Positions 5,001-14,864 of a DNA stretch of 20,022 nucleotides are shown in pieces. The number at the start of each line of letters is the position of its first letter. The first letter of the stretch is position 1. Both the position numbers and the translations under genes were made by a program. This DNA comes from an uncultured Muribaculaceae bacterium (GTDB lineage Bacteria > Bacteroidota > Bacteroidia > Bacteroidales > Muribaculaceae), in assembly GCA_910586175.1 (NCBI GenBank), contig CAJUIJ010000014.1, forward strand, positions 1 through 20,022. Reading direction: 5' to 3'. Below the pieces are notes generated by a model. It ran no database searches. It was not told the origin of the DNA and saw only the letters and a list, made by a program, of their open reading frames with translations.

Positions 5001-8000
5001 ATGAATACCAATCGAATCTATGTGGAGAAGCGCCCCGAGTTTGGAGTTGAGGCAGAAAGTCTCCGCAAAGAGCTGAACTCGGCACTCGGTCTCAACATCG
5101 GCAAGCTCCGTATGCTTTGCGTGTATGACCTCTTCGGCTTCGATGCCGACCTGCTTGAGAAGACACGTTATGGAGTGTTTGGAGAGAAGGCCACCGATAC
5201 TGTTACGGAGACCCCCGATCTCGGCACCTCTCCTCACATTGCAGTGGAGGCTCTCCCCGGCCAGTTTGACCAGCGTGCCTCAGCGGCACGCGAGTGTGTG
5301 CGTCTTGTAAATCCTGATGCAGACGTGGAGATAACGGCAGCCCGTCTCTATGTGTTTGACGACACTGTCAGAGAAGCAGACATGGAGCGTATAGCGCGTT
5401 ATCTTATCAACCCGGTGGAATGCCGGCAGAAGGATATGTCGGTGCTCGCACTGCCCGAACGCGCACACGCAAATCCGGTGGAGACTCTCACAGGATTCCG
5501 CGAGATCACAGCTGAGCAAGCTCCTGCATATTGCAAGGAGAAAGGCCTGGCCATGAACGGAGATGACCTTATGGAGGTGGTGAACTATTTCACTGCCGAA
5601 GGCCGTGACCCCAATGAGACGGAGCTCCGCATACTCGATACATACTGGAGTGACCATTGCCGCCACACTACTTTCACATCGCGTCTCACTGACATTCAGG
5701 TGGAAGACTCGGCAGTGGCAGCCGATATAAAAGATTCGCTGGCCCTTTGGCACAAGATGCGCGAAGATCTGGGCCGCAGCGAGAAACCACTATGCCTGAT
5801 GGACCTCGCCACCATCGGCGCGCGCTGGCTCAAGGCCAACGGTAAGCTCGACGACATGGAGCAGAGCGAGGAGAACAATGCTTGCAGCATCTACGTGGAT
5901 GTGGATGTGGATGGCGAGCCTGAGCGCTGGCTTTTACAGTTCAAGAACGAGACCCACAATCACCCCACCGAGATAGAACCTTTCGGAGGGGCTTCGACAT
6001 GTCTCGGCGGTGCAATCCGTGACCCGTTGAGCGGTCGCAGTTACGTATACCAGGCCATGCGAGTCACAGGTGCCGGCAACATATGGCAGCCCGTGTCGGA
6101 GACCATGGCCGGCAAGTTGCCGCAGCGTGTCATATCGCGCGGAGCCGCAGCAGGATATTCATCTTATGGCAACCAGATAGGTTTGGCCACAACGCATGTG
6201 CGTGAGATATACCACCCCGGATATGTGGCCAAGCGCCTTGAGGTTGGTGCGGTGTGCGGTGCCGTGAAGGCGGCCGATGTGCGCCGCGAGCGTCCGCAAG
6301 CCGGCGATGTGGTGCTGATGTTCGGTGGCCGCACGGGCCGCGACGGCATCGGCGGTGCCACCGGTTCTTCAAAGGAACACACCGAGTCTTCGCTGGAGAT
6401 GTGCGGCAGCGAGGTGCAGAAAGGTAACGCTCCCGAAGAGCGCAAGCTCTCACGCCTGTTCCGCCGCCCCGAGGTGACTCGACTTGTAAAGAAATCAAAC
6501 GACTTCGGTGCCGGTGGCGTCAGCGTGGCAATCGGTGAACTCACTGACGGTCTCGACATTTACCTCGACCGCGTCACTACCAAATATGACGGACTCAATG
6601 CCACTGAGTTGGCGATATCGGAGAGTCAGGAGCGCATGTCGGTGGTTGTCGAGGCAAAGGATATGGAGGAATTCATGAGACATTGCGCTGAGGAGAATAT
6701 CGAGGTGCGTCATGTGGCCGACGTCACCGACTCGGGCCGTATGCGCCTCTACCGCGACGGCAAGATTGTGGCCGATCTCAAGCGTGAGTTTATCGATTCA
6801 GCCGGTGCGCCTCACTTCGCCAATGCAGTCATCTCGGCTGTGGAAGACCGCAACCCGTTTGTGCGCGAGGTAAAAGGTGCTGATTTCGACGAGAAATTCG
6901 TCAACAACCTGCTCGACCCCAACGTCACCTCACAGCGAGGCTTGATAGAGATGTTCGACTCCACCATCGGTGCCACCACTGTGCTCATGCCATTTGGCGG
7001 ACGCACCAACGGCACTGAGACTCAGGTGAGTGTGCAAAAATTCCCTGTGGGCCCGCATTTCACCAATACAGCCAGCATGATGGCATGGGGCTTCAATCCC
7101 TACATCACGGAGTGGAGCCCCTATCACGGAGCTGCTTACGCAGTGGTGGAAGCTGTGGCAAAGGCTGTTGCCGCCGGTGCCGACTACAGCGGTATGCGCT
7201 TCTCATATCAGGAATATTTCGAGCGCATGCACAATGCCAATTCGTGGGGTAAGCCCTTGGCGGCTTTGCTCGGCGCATTGCGTATGCAGAAAGAACTCGG
7301 TCTCCCTTCGATTGGCGGTAAGGACTCGATGAGCGGCACATTCGGTGAGATAAGCGTACCCCCGACACTGATTGCGTTCGGAGTGGCTACGGTGGATGCC
7401 CGTGATGTGATAAGCCCTGACTTCAAGAAAGCCGGCCACGGACTGTACTTGGTAAAACATAAACCGCTTGCTTCAGGTATGCCCGACACAGAGGTTCTTG
7501 CCAAACAGTGGGAGGCAGTGCACCGCGAAATCAAGGCCGGCAACATCCGTGCGGCATATGCTTTAGGTTTCGGCGGTTTGGCCGAGGCATTGGTCAAGAT
7601 GTCGCTCGGCAACGAGATTGGTGTGGATGTATCATACGATAAGGATCGCATGTTCGACACAATGCCCGGTTCGATTGTAGTGGAGGCAGCAGAGCCTATC
7701 GACGTGCCGGGAGTGGAATTTATCGGCTATACCATAGAGGAGCCGGTAGTGATGGTGGAGCACCACAAGTTCCCAATCTCAGAGCTTGCAGCCAAGGTGA
7801 GCGAGCGTCATGCAGAGGTATTCCCCGATAAGGCCGATACAGAAGGCCGGGTGGCTGACGCAAGCTGCGACCGCAAGCCCGCGCCCTATGAGGGTGAGGC
7901 AGTGGAACACCCGGTGGTGTATCTCCCCGTATTCCCCGGCACCAACTGCGATTACGACATGCAGGCAGCCTTTGTAAACGAAGGTGCTGAGGTTCGTACA

Positions 8001-8711
8001 AGCGTATTCCGCAACCTGTCGGCCGGCGACATAGCAGACTCATGCCGCGAAATGGCTGAGCATATCGACAACTGCCATATCCTGGCAATCAGCGGAGGTT
8101 TCTCTGCCGCCGACGAACCTGATGGATCCGGTAAGTTCATCGCCACTGTCCTTCTCAACGCAGAGGTAAAAGCCGCAGTTGAGCGTCTTATGGCACGCGG
8201 AGGCTTGATACTCGGCATATGCAACGGTTTCCAGGCTCTTGTCAAGTCAGGCCTGCTGCCGTTTGGCAAGATTGGCGAACTCACGCCTGACTCGCCGACA
8301 CTCTTCCGCAACGACATAAACCGTCACATCTCGCAGATTGCGGTGACACGTGTAGGCACAGTGGCTTCACCCTGGCTTGACGGCTTTACCGTGGGGCAGC
8401 TCCACTCGGTGGCAATGTCGCATGGTGAGGGCAAGTTTACCGCCGATGAGAAAATGCTGAAGACTCTCATCGACAACGGTCAGATTGCATTCCAGTATAC
8501 TGATCCGGCCACAGGCCACGCCACCATGCAATCACCGATGAACCCCAACGGCTCGACATATGCAATAGAGGGTATAATATCGCCCGACGGACGCATACTC
8601 GGCAAGATGGGTCACTCGGAGCGTTATCGCGAAGGATTGATGAAGAACGTCAGCGGCGACAAACGCCAGAACCTGTTTGGCAACGCTGTGAGATATTTCC
8701 GTAAAAAATAA
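5001..8711 (+). CDS. purL: Phosphoribosylformylglycinamidine synthase, single-chain form
   Basis: This 1236-residue FGAM synthase converts FGAR, ATP and glutamine to FGAM. The N-terminal substrate-channel domain contains EALPGQFDQRA. The two AIR-synthetase-like halves follow, with ETHNHPTEIEPFGG around His319/His321 and GATGSSKEHT. The C-terminal class I glutamine amidotransferase domain starts near residue 970 (VVYLPVFPGTNCDYD), with catalytic Cys1074 in GICNGFQ and His1205/Glu1207 in GHSERY. All parts are present and no separate purS or purQ is needed. Segments such as the N-terminus, ALPGQFDQRA and the C-terminus resemble the streptococcal/clostridial single-chain clade rather than the E. 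coli-like form I recall from Bacteroides. The ATG at 5001 directly follows the repeat array. Confidence 0.97.
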   Translation: MNTNRIYVEKRPEFGVEAESLRKELNSALGLNIGKLRMLCVYDLFGFDADLLEKTRYGVFGEKATDTVTETPDLGTSPHIAVEALPGQFDQRASAARECVRLVNPDADVEITAARLYVFDDTVREADMERIARYLINPVECRQKDMSVLALPERAHANPVETLTGFREITAEQAPAYCKEKGLAMNGDDLMEVVNYFTAEGRDPNETELRILDTYWSDHCRHTTFTSRLTDIQVEDSAVAADIKDSLALWHKMREDLGRSEKPLCLMDLATIGARWLKANGKLDDMEQSEENNACSIYVDVDVDGEPERWLLQFKNETHNHPTEIEPFGGASTCLGGAIRDPLSGRSYVYQAMRVTGAGNIWQPVSETMAGKLPQRVISRGAAAGYSSYGNQIGLATTHVREIYHPGYVAKRLEVGAVCGAVKAADVRRERPQAGDVVLMFGGRTGRDGIGGATGSSKEHTESSLEMCGSEVQKGNAPEERKLSRLFRRPEVTRLVKKSNDFGAGGVSVAIGELTDGLDIYLDRVTTKYDGLNATELAISESQERMSVVVEAKDMEEFMRHCAEENIEVRHVADVTDSGRMRLYRDGKIVADLKREFIDSAGAPHFANAVISAVEDRNPFVREVKGADFDEKFVNNLLDPNVTSQRGLIEMFDSTIGATTVLMPFGGRTNGTETQVSVQKFPVGPHFTNTASMMAWGFNPYITEWSPYHGAAYAVVEAVAKAVAAGADYSGMRFSYQEYFERMHNANSWGKPLAALLGALRMQKELGLPSIGGKDSMSGTFGEISVPPTLIAFGVATVDARDVISPDFKKAGHGLYLVKHKPLASGMPDTEVLAKQWEAVHREIKAGNIRAAYALGFGGLAEALVKMSLGNEIGVDVSYDKDRMFDTMPGSIVVEAAEPIDVPGVEFIGYTIEEPVVMVEHHKFPISELAAKVSERHAEVFPDKADTEGRVADASCDRKPAPYEGEAVEHPVVYLPVFPGTNCDYDMQAAFVNEGAEVRTSVFRNLSAGDIADSCREMAEHIDNCHILAISGGFSAADEPDGSGKFIATVLLNAEVKAAVERLMARGGLILGICNGFQALVKSGLLPFGKIGELTPDSPTLFRNDINRHISQIAVTRVGTVASPWLDGFTVGQLHSVAMSHGEGKFTADEKMLKTLIDNGQIAFQYTDPATGHATMQSPMNPNGSTYAIEGIISPDGRILGKMGHSERYREGLMKNVSGDKRQNLFGNAVRYFRKK

Positions 8712-8726
8712 AACACATAATATATA

Positions 8727-9752
8727 ATGGCAAAGAGTTATGAGGCTTCAGGTGTGAACCTTGAAGCCGGATATGAGGTGGTGAGCCGCATCAAGAAGCA
8801 TGTGGCAAGCACCAAGCGCAATGGTTGCATGGGAGGCATAGGGGCCTTCGGCGGCATGTTTGACCTCGGGTCGTTGGGTTACAAGCATCCGATTTTGGTG
8901 AGCGGCACAGATGGTGTCGGCACCAAGCTGAAGATTGCATTTGAACTCGACAAGCATGACACTATCGGCATAGATGCCGTGGCAATGTGCGTCAACGATG
9001 TGCTGGCACAGGGTGCTGAGCCGCTGCTCTTCCTCGACTATGTGGCCGTGGGTCACAACCGTCCGGAGGTGGTGGAAGCAATCGTATCGGGAGTGGCAGA
9101 AGGTTGCCGTCAGGCCGGATGTGCCTTGGTAGGCGGTGAGACTGCCGAGATGCCCGGCATGTATGCCCCTGAAGATTACGATATAGCCGGCTTTACGGTT
9201 GGTGCTGTGGAAAAGGACAACCTTATCGACGGCACCAAAGTGGCCGAGGGGGATGTGCTCGTGGCCCTTCCCTCTACCGGCGTGCACAGCAACGGCTTTT
9301 CGCTCGTGCGTAAGATTGTGGCTGATGCAGGGCTCGACCTCCATGCCAAATATGAGGAAACCGGCAACAAGACTCTCGGCGAAATGCTGCTTACTCCCAC
9401 TGCCATCTATGTAAAGCCTGTGCTTGCAGCCATGCAGGAGGTGGATGTGCACGGTGTGGCGCATATCACCGGTGGTGGCTTCGACGAGAATATACCACGT
9501 ATACTCAGCGAGGGTCTCGGCGTAGAAGTTAAAGAGGGTAGCTGGGAGATTCTCCCGGTGTTCCGCTTGCTCGAGAAGTATGGCAAGGTGCCTCACCGCG
9601 AGATGTTCAATATCTTCAACATGGGTGTGGGCATGGTGCTCGCAGTCAGTGCCGCCGATGCCGACAAGACAGTCGAGAGCCTCAAGGCTTCGGGTGTCGA
9701 TGCCAAAGTAATCGGCAAGGTGGTGAAAGGTAACGGAGTTACAATCTTATAA
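8727..9752 (+). CDS. purM: Phosphoribosylformylglycinamidine cyclo-ligase (AIR synthetase)
   Basis: The 341-residue enzyme closes the imidazole ring, FGAM plus ATP to AIR, directly after the PurL step. Signatures are GTDGVGTK (60-67), NDVLAQGAEPLLFLDY, GGETAEMPGMY and STGVHSNGFSLVRK. The length matches the canonical PurM of E. coli and Bacillus. Bacteroides species, as I remember them, carry a longer divergent PurM of about 390 residues, so the canonical type here is of note. The gene begins 15 nt after purL and ends 10 nt before purH, as expected within one transcript. Confidence 0.97.
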   Translation: MAKSYEASGVNLEAGYEVVSRIKKHVASTKRNGCMGGIGAFGGMFDLGSLGYKHPILVSGTDGVGTKLKIAFELDKHDTIGIDAVAMCVNDVLAQGAEPLLFLDYVAVGHNRPEVVEAIVSGVAEGCRQAGCALVGGETAEMPGMYAPEDYDIAGFTVGAVEKDNLIDGTKVAEGDVLVALPSTGVHSNGFSLVRKIVADAGLDLHAKYEETGNKTLGEMLLTPTAIYVKPVLAAMQEVDVHGVAHITGGGFDENIPRILSEGLGVEVKEGSWEILPVFRLLEKYGKVPHREMFNIFNMGVGMVLAVSAADADKTVESLKASGVDAKVIGKVVKGNGVTIL

Positions 9753-9762
9753 AATCTGTAAA

Positions 9763-11292
9763 ATGAAAGCTTTAATAAGCGTAAGTGATAAAAGAGGAGT
9801 GCTCGACTTTGCGAAAGCACTCAAGGATATGGGATGGGATATCATAGCCACCGGTGGCACAATGAAGATGCTCGAGGAGGGTGGCGTGCCGGTAATCGGT
9901 ATAAGCGACATCACCGGTTTCCCGGAGATTTGCGGAGGCCGTGTCAAGACACTGCACCCCAAGGTGCATGGTGCGCTTCTCGGTCGTCGTGACAACGAGG
10001 GCGACATGGCACAGCTTGCCGAGAACGGCATTGGCCTTATCGACCTTGTATGCGTGAATCTCTATCCGTTTGAGGCAACGATAGCCAAGCCCGATGTGAC
10101 TCTGGCCGATGCCATCGAGAATATCGACATAGGTGGCCCCTCGATGCTCCGCTCCGCGGCTAAGAACTGCAAGAGCGTGACAGTTGTGTGTGAGCCTGAC
10201 GATTATGCTACAGTGCTCGATGAGATTCGTGCCAACGGCAACACTACCGAGGCCACTCGCCTCAAGCTCTCGGCCAAGGCTTATACCCACACTGCGCTCT
10301 ATGATAGCCATATCGCAGAGTATATGCGCAAGCAGGCCGGCCTGCCCGAGAAACTTTTCATCGCCATGGATGAGGTGCAGACCTTGCGTTACGGCGAGAA
10401 CCCGCATCAGGAGGCCAAGTTCTACCACACCGCGCGCGAATATTCATACAGCGTGGCGACTGCCCGTCAGATTCAGGGTAAGGAGCTTAGCTACAACAAT
10501 ATCCAGGATGCCAACGCCGCGCTTGAGATTGTCAGCGAATTCTCCGAGCCGTTCTGCGTCGGCCTGAAGCATATGAACCCTTGCGGCGCTGCCGTGGGTG
10601 CAGATGTGCTCGATGCCTGGACACGTGCCTATGAGGCCGACAAGGTGAGCATCTATGGTGGCATAGTGGCTTTCAACCGCGAGGTTAATGCAGAGACAGC
10701 ACTTGCCATGAAGCCCCTCTTCCTTGAGATTGTGATGGCCCCCTCTTATACCGACGAGGCCCTCGAGATATTCTCCAAGAAGAAAAATCTCCGCGTGCTT
10801 GTGGTCAAGATGGAGGAGAAGGGAGAGAAACGTCCGAAATATGTGGGAGTCACAGGAGGAATGCTCGTGCAGGATGCCGACACGACCACTGTCGATGTTA
10901 AAGATGAGATGACAGTCACTGAGCGCCACGCAGATGCACGCGAACTTGCTGACATGGACTTCGGCTGGAAGATTGTGAAGCATGTTAAGTCTAACGCCAT
11001 TGTGGTGGTGAAAGATGGTGCTACGCTTGGCGTCGGAGCCGGCCAGATGAACCGTGTCGGTTCTGCGGAGATAGCCCTCGAGGAGGCAAAGGCAGCAGGT
11101 GCCACCGAAGGCCTTGTGCTTGCCAGCGACGGCTTCCTCCCATTTGGTGACACTGTGGAACTTGCTTCTAAATATGGTGTTACGGCAATCGTGCAGCCGG
11201 GCGGCAGTATCCGCGACCAGGAGTCTATCGACAAGGCCAACGAAATCGGCATTGCCATGCTATTCACCGGCATGCGTCACTTCAAACATTGA
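9763..11292 (+). CDS. purH: Bifunctional AICAR formyltransferase / IMP cyclohydrolase
   Basis: The 509-residue enzyme performs the last two steps to IMP. The N-terminal MGS-like cyclohydrolase domain (about 1-150) shows ATGGT, FPEICGGRVKTLHPKVHG and DIGGPSMLRSAAKN. The AICAR formyltransferase domain shows LRYGENPHQEA, the catalytic Lys269-His270 in KHMNPCG, and the family-typical C-terminus QPGGSIRDQESID...GMRHFKH. KHxNPCG is the form seen in Firmicutes and enterobacteria; the Bacteroides PurH I remember has KHNNACG. The formyl donor is 10-formyl-THF, which FolD, encoded two genes downstream, makes. Confidence 0.97.
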   Translation: MKALISVSDKRGVLDFAKALKDMGWDIIATGGTMKMLEEGGVPVIGISDITGFPEICGGRVKTLHPKVHGALLGRRDNEGDMAQLAENGIGLIDLVCVNLYPFEATIAKPDVTLADAIENIDIGGPSMLRSAAKNCKSVTVVCEPDDYATVLDEIRANGNTTEATRLKLSAKAYTHTALYDSHIAEYMRKQAGLPEKLFIAMDEVQTLRYGENPHQEAKFYHTAREYSYSVATARQIQGKELSYNNIQDANAALEIVSEFSEPFCVGLKHMNPCGAAVGADVLDAWTRAYEADKVSIYGGIVAFNREVNAETALAMKPLFLEIVMAPSYTDEALEIFSKKKNLRVLVVKMEEKGEKRPKYVGVTGGMLVQDADTTTVDVKDEMTVTERHADARELADMDFGWKIVKHVKSNAIVVVKDGATLGVGAGQMNRVGSAEIALEEAKAAGATEGLVLASDGFLPFGDTVELASKYGVTAIVQPGGSIRDQESIDKANEIGIAMLFTGMRHFKH

Positions 11293-11316
11293 TAACCTGC
11301 CTGTTACCAAGATTTT

Positions 11317-12561
11317 ATGAAGAAAGTACTCGTAATAGGAGGCGGCGGACGTTGCCACGCCATAGCGGATGCTCTGGCACGTTCACCCAAGGTAGATAAG
11401 ATATATTGTGCTCCCGGCAATGCCGGCATAGAGGCACAGGCTGAATGTGTGCCTCTGCCCGTGTCAGATGTAGAGGGACTCAAGGAGTTTGCCCTGGCTA
11501 ATGGTATTGACCTTACTGTGGTTGGGCCTGAGGCTTCGCTTGCCGTTGGTATAGTCGATGAGTTCCGCAAGGCGGGTCTGAAGATTTTCGGACCCACCAA
11601 GTCTGCGGCACGCATAGAGAGTTCCAAGGAGTTTGCCAAAGACCTGATGGCGCGTCACGACGTGCCTACGGCGGCCTACAAGACCTTCGACAACTTCGAT
11701 GAGGCACTCGCCTATGTGAAGGCAGGTCCGATACCGGTAGTGATAAAATATGATGGACTCGCCGCCGGCAAGGGAGTAGTGGTGGCCCTCACACTGAGAG
11801 AGGCCGAAGATGCACTGCGCGACATGCTGCTTGATGAGGCCTTCGGCAAGGGTAGGGTAGTGATCGAGGAATTTCTCGATGGTCCGGAGTTTTCGTTCAT
11901 GTGTATCGTGAACGGAAGCAAACTCTATCCGCTCGACATAGCGCGCGACCATAAGCGGGCTTATGATAAGGATGCCGGACCCAACACCGGCGGTATGGGT
12001 GCATATTCACCCGTGCCTTTCGTGACTCCGGAGATTCGTGAGACTGCGCTTCGCACAGTGCTCCAGCCCGTGGCCGATGCCATGGTGGAGGAGGGTAACC
12101 CGTTTACCGGTGTGCTTTATGGCGGTCTTATTCTGCACAAGGGCACTCCCAAGGTGATTGAGTTCAATGCGCGTTTCGGTGACCCTGAGACAGAGGTGGT
12201 GCTCCCGCGACTCAAGAGCGACTTCTACGAACTCATCGATGCAGCCGTAGATGGCCGTGACTTTGAGACTGAATGGTCTGACTCATCGGTGCTCGGCGTT
12301 GTGATGGCTTCCAAGGGTTATCCCGGCAAGTATGAGAAAGGCTTCACCATAAAGGGACTTGACAAGATAGATGGCAAGGTGTATCATATGGGCACAGCCA
12401 TGCGCGACGGCAAGGTGCTGACCGTGGGTGGCCGTGTGCTTATGGTGCTCGGCGAAGGCAAAAATCTCGCCGAAGCCCGCAAGAATGCCTATGCTGAAGT
12501 CAATAAAGTGGAATGCGATAATCTCTTCAACCGCTCCGATATCGGTGCAAAAGAGGCTTGA
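11317..12561 (+). CDS. purD: Phosphoribosylamine-glycine ligase (GAR synthetase)
   Basis: The 414-residue ATP-grasp enzyme joins phosphoribosylamine and glycine to GAR, the second step of the pathway. The N-terminal VLVIGGGGRCHA, the ATP-grasp stretches SSKEFAKDLMARHDVPTA and KYDGLAAGKGVVVA, the substrate loop GPNTGGMGAYSP, and metal-binding Glu/Asn in EFNARFGDPETE (Asn284) are all in order. One oddity is that the near-invariant GGREHA motif reads GGRCHA, with Cys13 in place of Glu. The rest looks intact, so the enzyme is probably active. The start codon lies 24 nt after purH. The length and sequence type resemble Firmicutes PurD. Confidence 0.96.
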   Translation: MKKVLVIGGGGRCHAIADALARSPKVDKIYCAPGNAGIEAQAECVPLPVSDVEGLKEFALANGIDLTVVGPEASLAVGIVDEFRKAGLKIFGPTKSAARIESSKEFAKDLMARHDVPTAAYKTFDNFDEALAYVKAGPIPVVIKYDGLAAGKGVVVALTLREAEDALRDMLLDEAFGKGRVVIEEFLDGPEFSFMCIVNGSKLYPLDIARDHKRAYDKDAGPNTGGMGAYSPVPFVTPEIRETALRTVLQPVADAMVEEGNPFTGVLYGGLILHKGTPKVIEFNARFGDPETEVVLPRLKSDFYELIDAAVDGRDFETEWSDSSVLGVVMASKGYPGKYEKGFTIKGLDKIDGKVYHMGTAMRDGKVLTVGGRVLMVLGEGKNLAEARKNAYAEVNKVECDNLFNRSDIGAKEA

Positions 12562-12603
12562 TGACGCATTGACACAGTCGTAACAACCGAAAAATTTTTC
12601 ACT

Positions 12604-13458
12604 ATGATAATAAGCGGAAAAGATTTAGCGAAAAAAATCAAGGCTGATATCGCTGAGAAAGTGCCTGTGCTTGTGGAGAAATATGGCCGTGCGCCACACT
12701 TGGCAGTGATATTGGTGGGTGAGGATCCCGCCAGCCAGTCGTATGTGAAATCAAAGGGCAAGGATGCGGAACAGGTGGGCTACAAGAGCACCACAATCCG
12801 TATGCCGGAGTCGACAAGCGAGGAAGAACTCCTCGCCAAGATTGCGGAGCTGAATGCCGATGACACCGTAGACGGTGTGTTGGTGCAGCTTCCGGTGCCC
12901 AAGCATATCGACGAAGACCGTGTGATAGAGGCTATCTCCAACGATAAGGATGTGGATGGTTTCCATCCTGCCAATGTGGCTTCGCTCTGGCAGAAGCGTC
13001 CGTGTGTATATCCTTGCACCCCCAAGGGCATAATACGTATGCTCGATGAGGCAGGTGTGGATATAGCCGGTAAGGAGGCTGTGGTGATAGGCCGAAGTAA
13101 CATCGTTGGTCTTCCTATGGCCAAGTTGCTGCTCGACCGTAATGCTACCGTCACCGTGGCGCATAGCCGCACCAAGAATCTTGCAGAGGTGACTCGTCGT
13201 GCCGACATCTTGGTGGCGGCCGTCGGTAAGCTTCGTATGGTTACAGCCGACATGGTGGCTCCCGGTGCGGTGGTGATAGATGTCGGTGTGAACCGCGACC
13301 CGGAGACCGGTAAGCTCGCCGGCGACGTGGACTATGATGCAGTCTGCGAGGTGGCGTCGGTAATCACCCCCGTGCCCGGAGGTGTAGGCCCGATGACACG
13401 TGCCTGCCTCATGGAGAACACACTCGAGTGCTACCTAAACCATATGCAAGGTAAATGA
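12604..13458 (+). CDS. folD: Methylenetetrahydrofolate dehydrogenase / methenyl-THF cyclohydrolase
   Basis: The 284-residue bifunctional enzyme interconverts 5,10-methylene-THF and 10-formyl-THF. Recognisable are VGEDPASQSYVKSK with Tyr47 and the catalytic Lys51, DGVLVQLPVP, KDVDGFHP, PCTPKGI, the nucleotide-binding loop GRSNIVGLPMA, HSRT, and TPVPGGVGPMT near the end. Its place inside a purine operon makes sense because PurH uses 10-formyl-THF (PurN, which would also use it, is not in the window). The gene begins 42 nt after purD and is followed by a repeat array of about 60 nt in the gap to purB. Confidence 0.97.
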   Translation: MIISGKDLAKKIKADIAEKVPVLVEKYGRAPHLAVILVGEDPASQSYVKSKGKDAEQVGYKSTTIRMPESTSEEELLAKIAELNADDTVDGVLVQLPVPKHIDEDRVIEAISNDKDVDGFHPANVASLWQKRPCVYPCTPKGIIRMLDEAGVDIAGKEAVVIGRSNIVGLPMAKLLLDRNATVTVAHSRTKNLAEVTRRADILVAAVGKLRMVTADMVAPGAVVIDVGVNRDPETGKLAGDVDYDAVCEVASVITPVPGGVGPMTRACLMENTLECYLNHMQGK

Positions 13459-13466
13459 CAAAGCAA

Positions 13467-13525
13467 AAGTCCTTAAAGTCCTTAAAGTCCTTAAAGTCTT
13501 TAAAGACCTTAAAGACCTTAAGGTC
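13467..13525 (+). repeat. TCCTTAAAG tandem array upstream of purB
   Basis: The 9-nt unit TCCTTAAAG is repeated about three times and then passes into TCTTTAAAG and ACCTTAAAG variants. The array contains two perfect 12-bp palindromes, GTCTTTAAAGAC and GACCTTAAGGTC (the latter ending the array), so it can fold on itself. A related array lies on the other side of purB at 14869-14908. The remaining 40 nt to the purB start are A-rich, without a promoter motif. Confidence 0.85.
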
Positions 13526-13565
13526 GCAGACTAAGTCTTAAAAACAACAAAACTACTAAAGAAAC

Positions 13566-14861
13566 GTGATAGAGAGATATTCAAGGCCCCAGATGCGAGA
13601 GATCTGGACCGAACAGAATAAATTTAACGCCTACCTGAAAGTGGAGATTCTCTCGGCTGAGGCATGGCGTGAGCTTGGCGTGGTGCCGGCTGAAGATATC
13701 GACAAACTTTGGGCCAACGCCTCCTTCAACATTGACCGCATAAAGGAGATTGAACTCCAGACGCGTCACGACATAGTGGCTTTCACCCGCGCCGTGAGTG
13801 AGACACTCGGCGAGGAGCGCAAGTGGGTGCACTACGGTCTCACCTCAACCGACGTGGTGGATACGGCCAACGGCTATCTGCTCAAACAGGCCAACGACAT
13901 ACTTCGCGAAGATCTTGAGAAATTTGTGGAGATGCTCAAGAGCCAGGCCCTTAAATATAAATATGTGCCTTGCATCGGACGTACTCACGGTATCCACGCC
14001 GACATCACTTCGTTCGGCCTGAAGTGGGTGCTCTGGTTTGCTGAGATGCAGCGCAACATCAAGCGTTTTGAGGCTGCCGCACGCGGTGTGGAAGTCGGCA
14101 AGATTTCGGGTGCTGTAGGTAACTTCGCAAATATTCCACCTTTCGTGCAGGACTATGTGTGCGAGAAACTCGGCATAGACAGTGCTGATGTCTCCACTCA
14201 GGTGATTCAGCGCGACCGCCACGCTTACTATCTTGCTACTATAGCTGTTATCGGCGCATCGATTGAGCAGATGGCTATGGAGGTGCGCGGACTTCAGCGC
14301 ACAGAGGTGCATGAGGTGGAGGAAGCTTTTGGCAAAGGCCAGAAGGGTTCAAGCGCAATGCCTCACAAGCGTAACCCCATCGGCTCGGAGAATATGTGCG
14401 GTTGCGCACGCGTGCTGCGCGGCTATATGGCCACCGCATACGAGAATGTGGCTCTTTGGCACGAACGCGACATATCGCACTCAGCCACAGAACGTATCAT
14501 ACTGCCCGATGCCACCATGCTGCTCGACTATATGCTCAACCGTATGATGAATATCCTCGGCAACCTCACAGTGTTCCAGGACAAGATGATGCAGGATATC
14601 TACCTCACCAATGGTGTTATCTTCGCGCAGCGTGTCATGAACGCTTTGATTGGCAAAGGCTTCGCCCGCGAGAAAGCATACGACACGGTGCAGCCTGTGG
14701 CAATGGCGGCAATGGCCAATAACCTCCCCTACAAAGACCTCTTGAAAGAGAACGAGGTGATCAAAGAGACCCTTACAGAGGAGGAACTCGAAGCCTGCTT
14801 CACGCTCGACTACTACCTGAAAAACGTAGATTATATCTACGACAGAAATGGTATAAAATAA
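13566..14861 (+). CDS. purB: Adenylosuccinate lyase
   Basis: The 431-residue fumarase-superfamily enzyme acts twice: SAICAR to AICAR, and adenylosuccinate to AMP. GRTHGIHA carries the catalytic His141. The signature loop KGSSAMPHKRNP has Ser262/Ser263. HYGLTSTDVVDTA is also present. The start is GTG: the family N-terminus MIERYSRPxM aligns exactly with GTG-ATA-GAG-AGA at 13566, and no ATG fits. The protein is of the Bacillus type (about 430 residues), not the E. coli-like type of about 450 that I recall from Bacteroides. Repeat arrays of the TCCTTAAAG family flank it on both sides. The gene is intact. Confidence 0.97.
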   Translation: MIERYSRPQMREIWTEQNKFNAYLKVEILSAEAWRELGVVPAEDIDKLWANASFNIDRIKEIELQTRHDIVAFTRAVSETLGEERKWVHYGLTSTDVVDTANGYLLKQANDILREDLEKFVEMLKSQALKYKYVPCIGRTHGIHADITSFGLKWVLWFAEMQRNIKRFEAAARGVEVGKISGAVGNFANIPPFVQDYVCEKLGIDSADVSTQVIQRDRHAYYLATIAVIGASIEQMAMEVRGLQRTEVHEVEEAFGKGQKGSSAMPHKRNPIGSENMCGCARVLRGYMATAYENVALWHERDISHSATERIILPDATMLLDYMLNRMMNILGNLTVFQDKMMQDIYLTNGVIFAQRVMNALIGKGFAREKAYDTVQPVAMAAMANNLPYKDLLKENEVIKETLTEEELEACFTLDYYLKNVDYIYDRNGIK

Positions 14862-14864
14862 GTT

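Noticed and set aside
8748..9596. Long open frames on the minus strand, for example 282 codons opposite purM and 218 codons opposite purH
   Set aside because: They mirror strongly conserved + strand genes, their translations are His/Cys-rich and low in recognisable motifs, and high-G+C codon bias opens such frames by itself.
12589..12600. Palindrome GAAAAATTTTTC just before folD
   Set aside because: It is a simple A-run/T-run pair in an AT-rich gap with no loop, so chance occurrence is likely.
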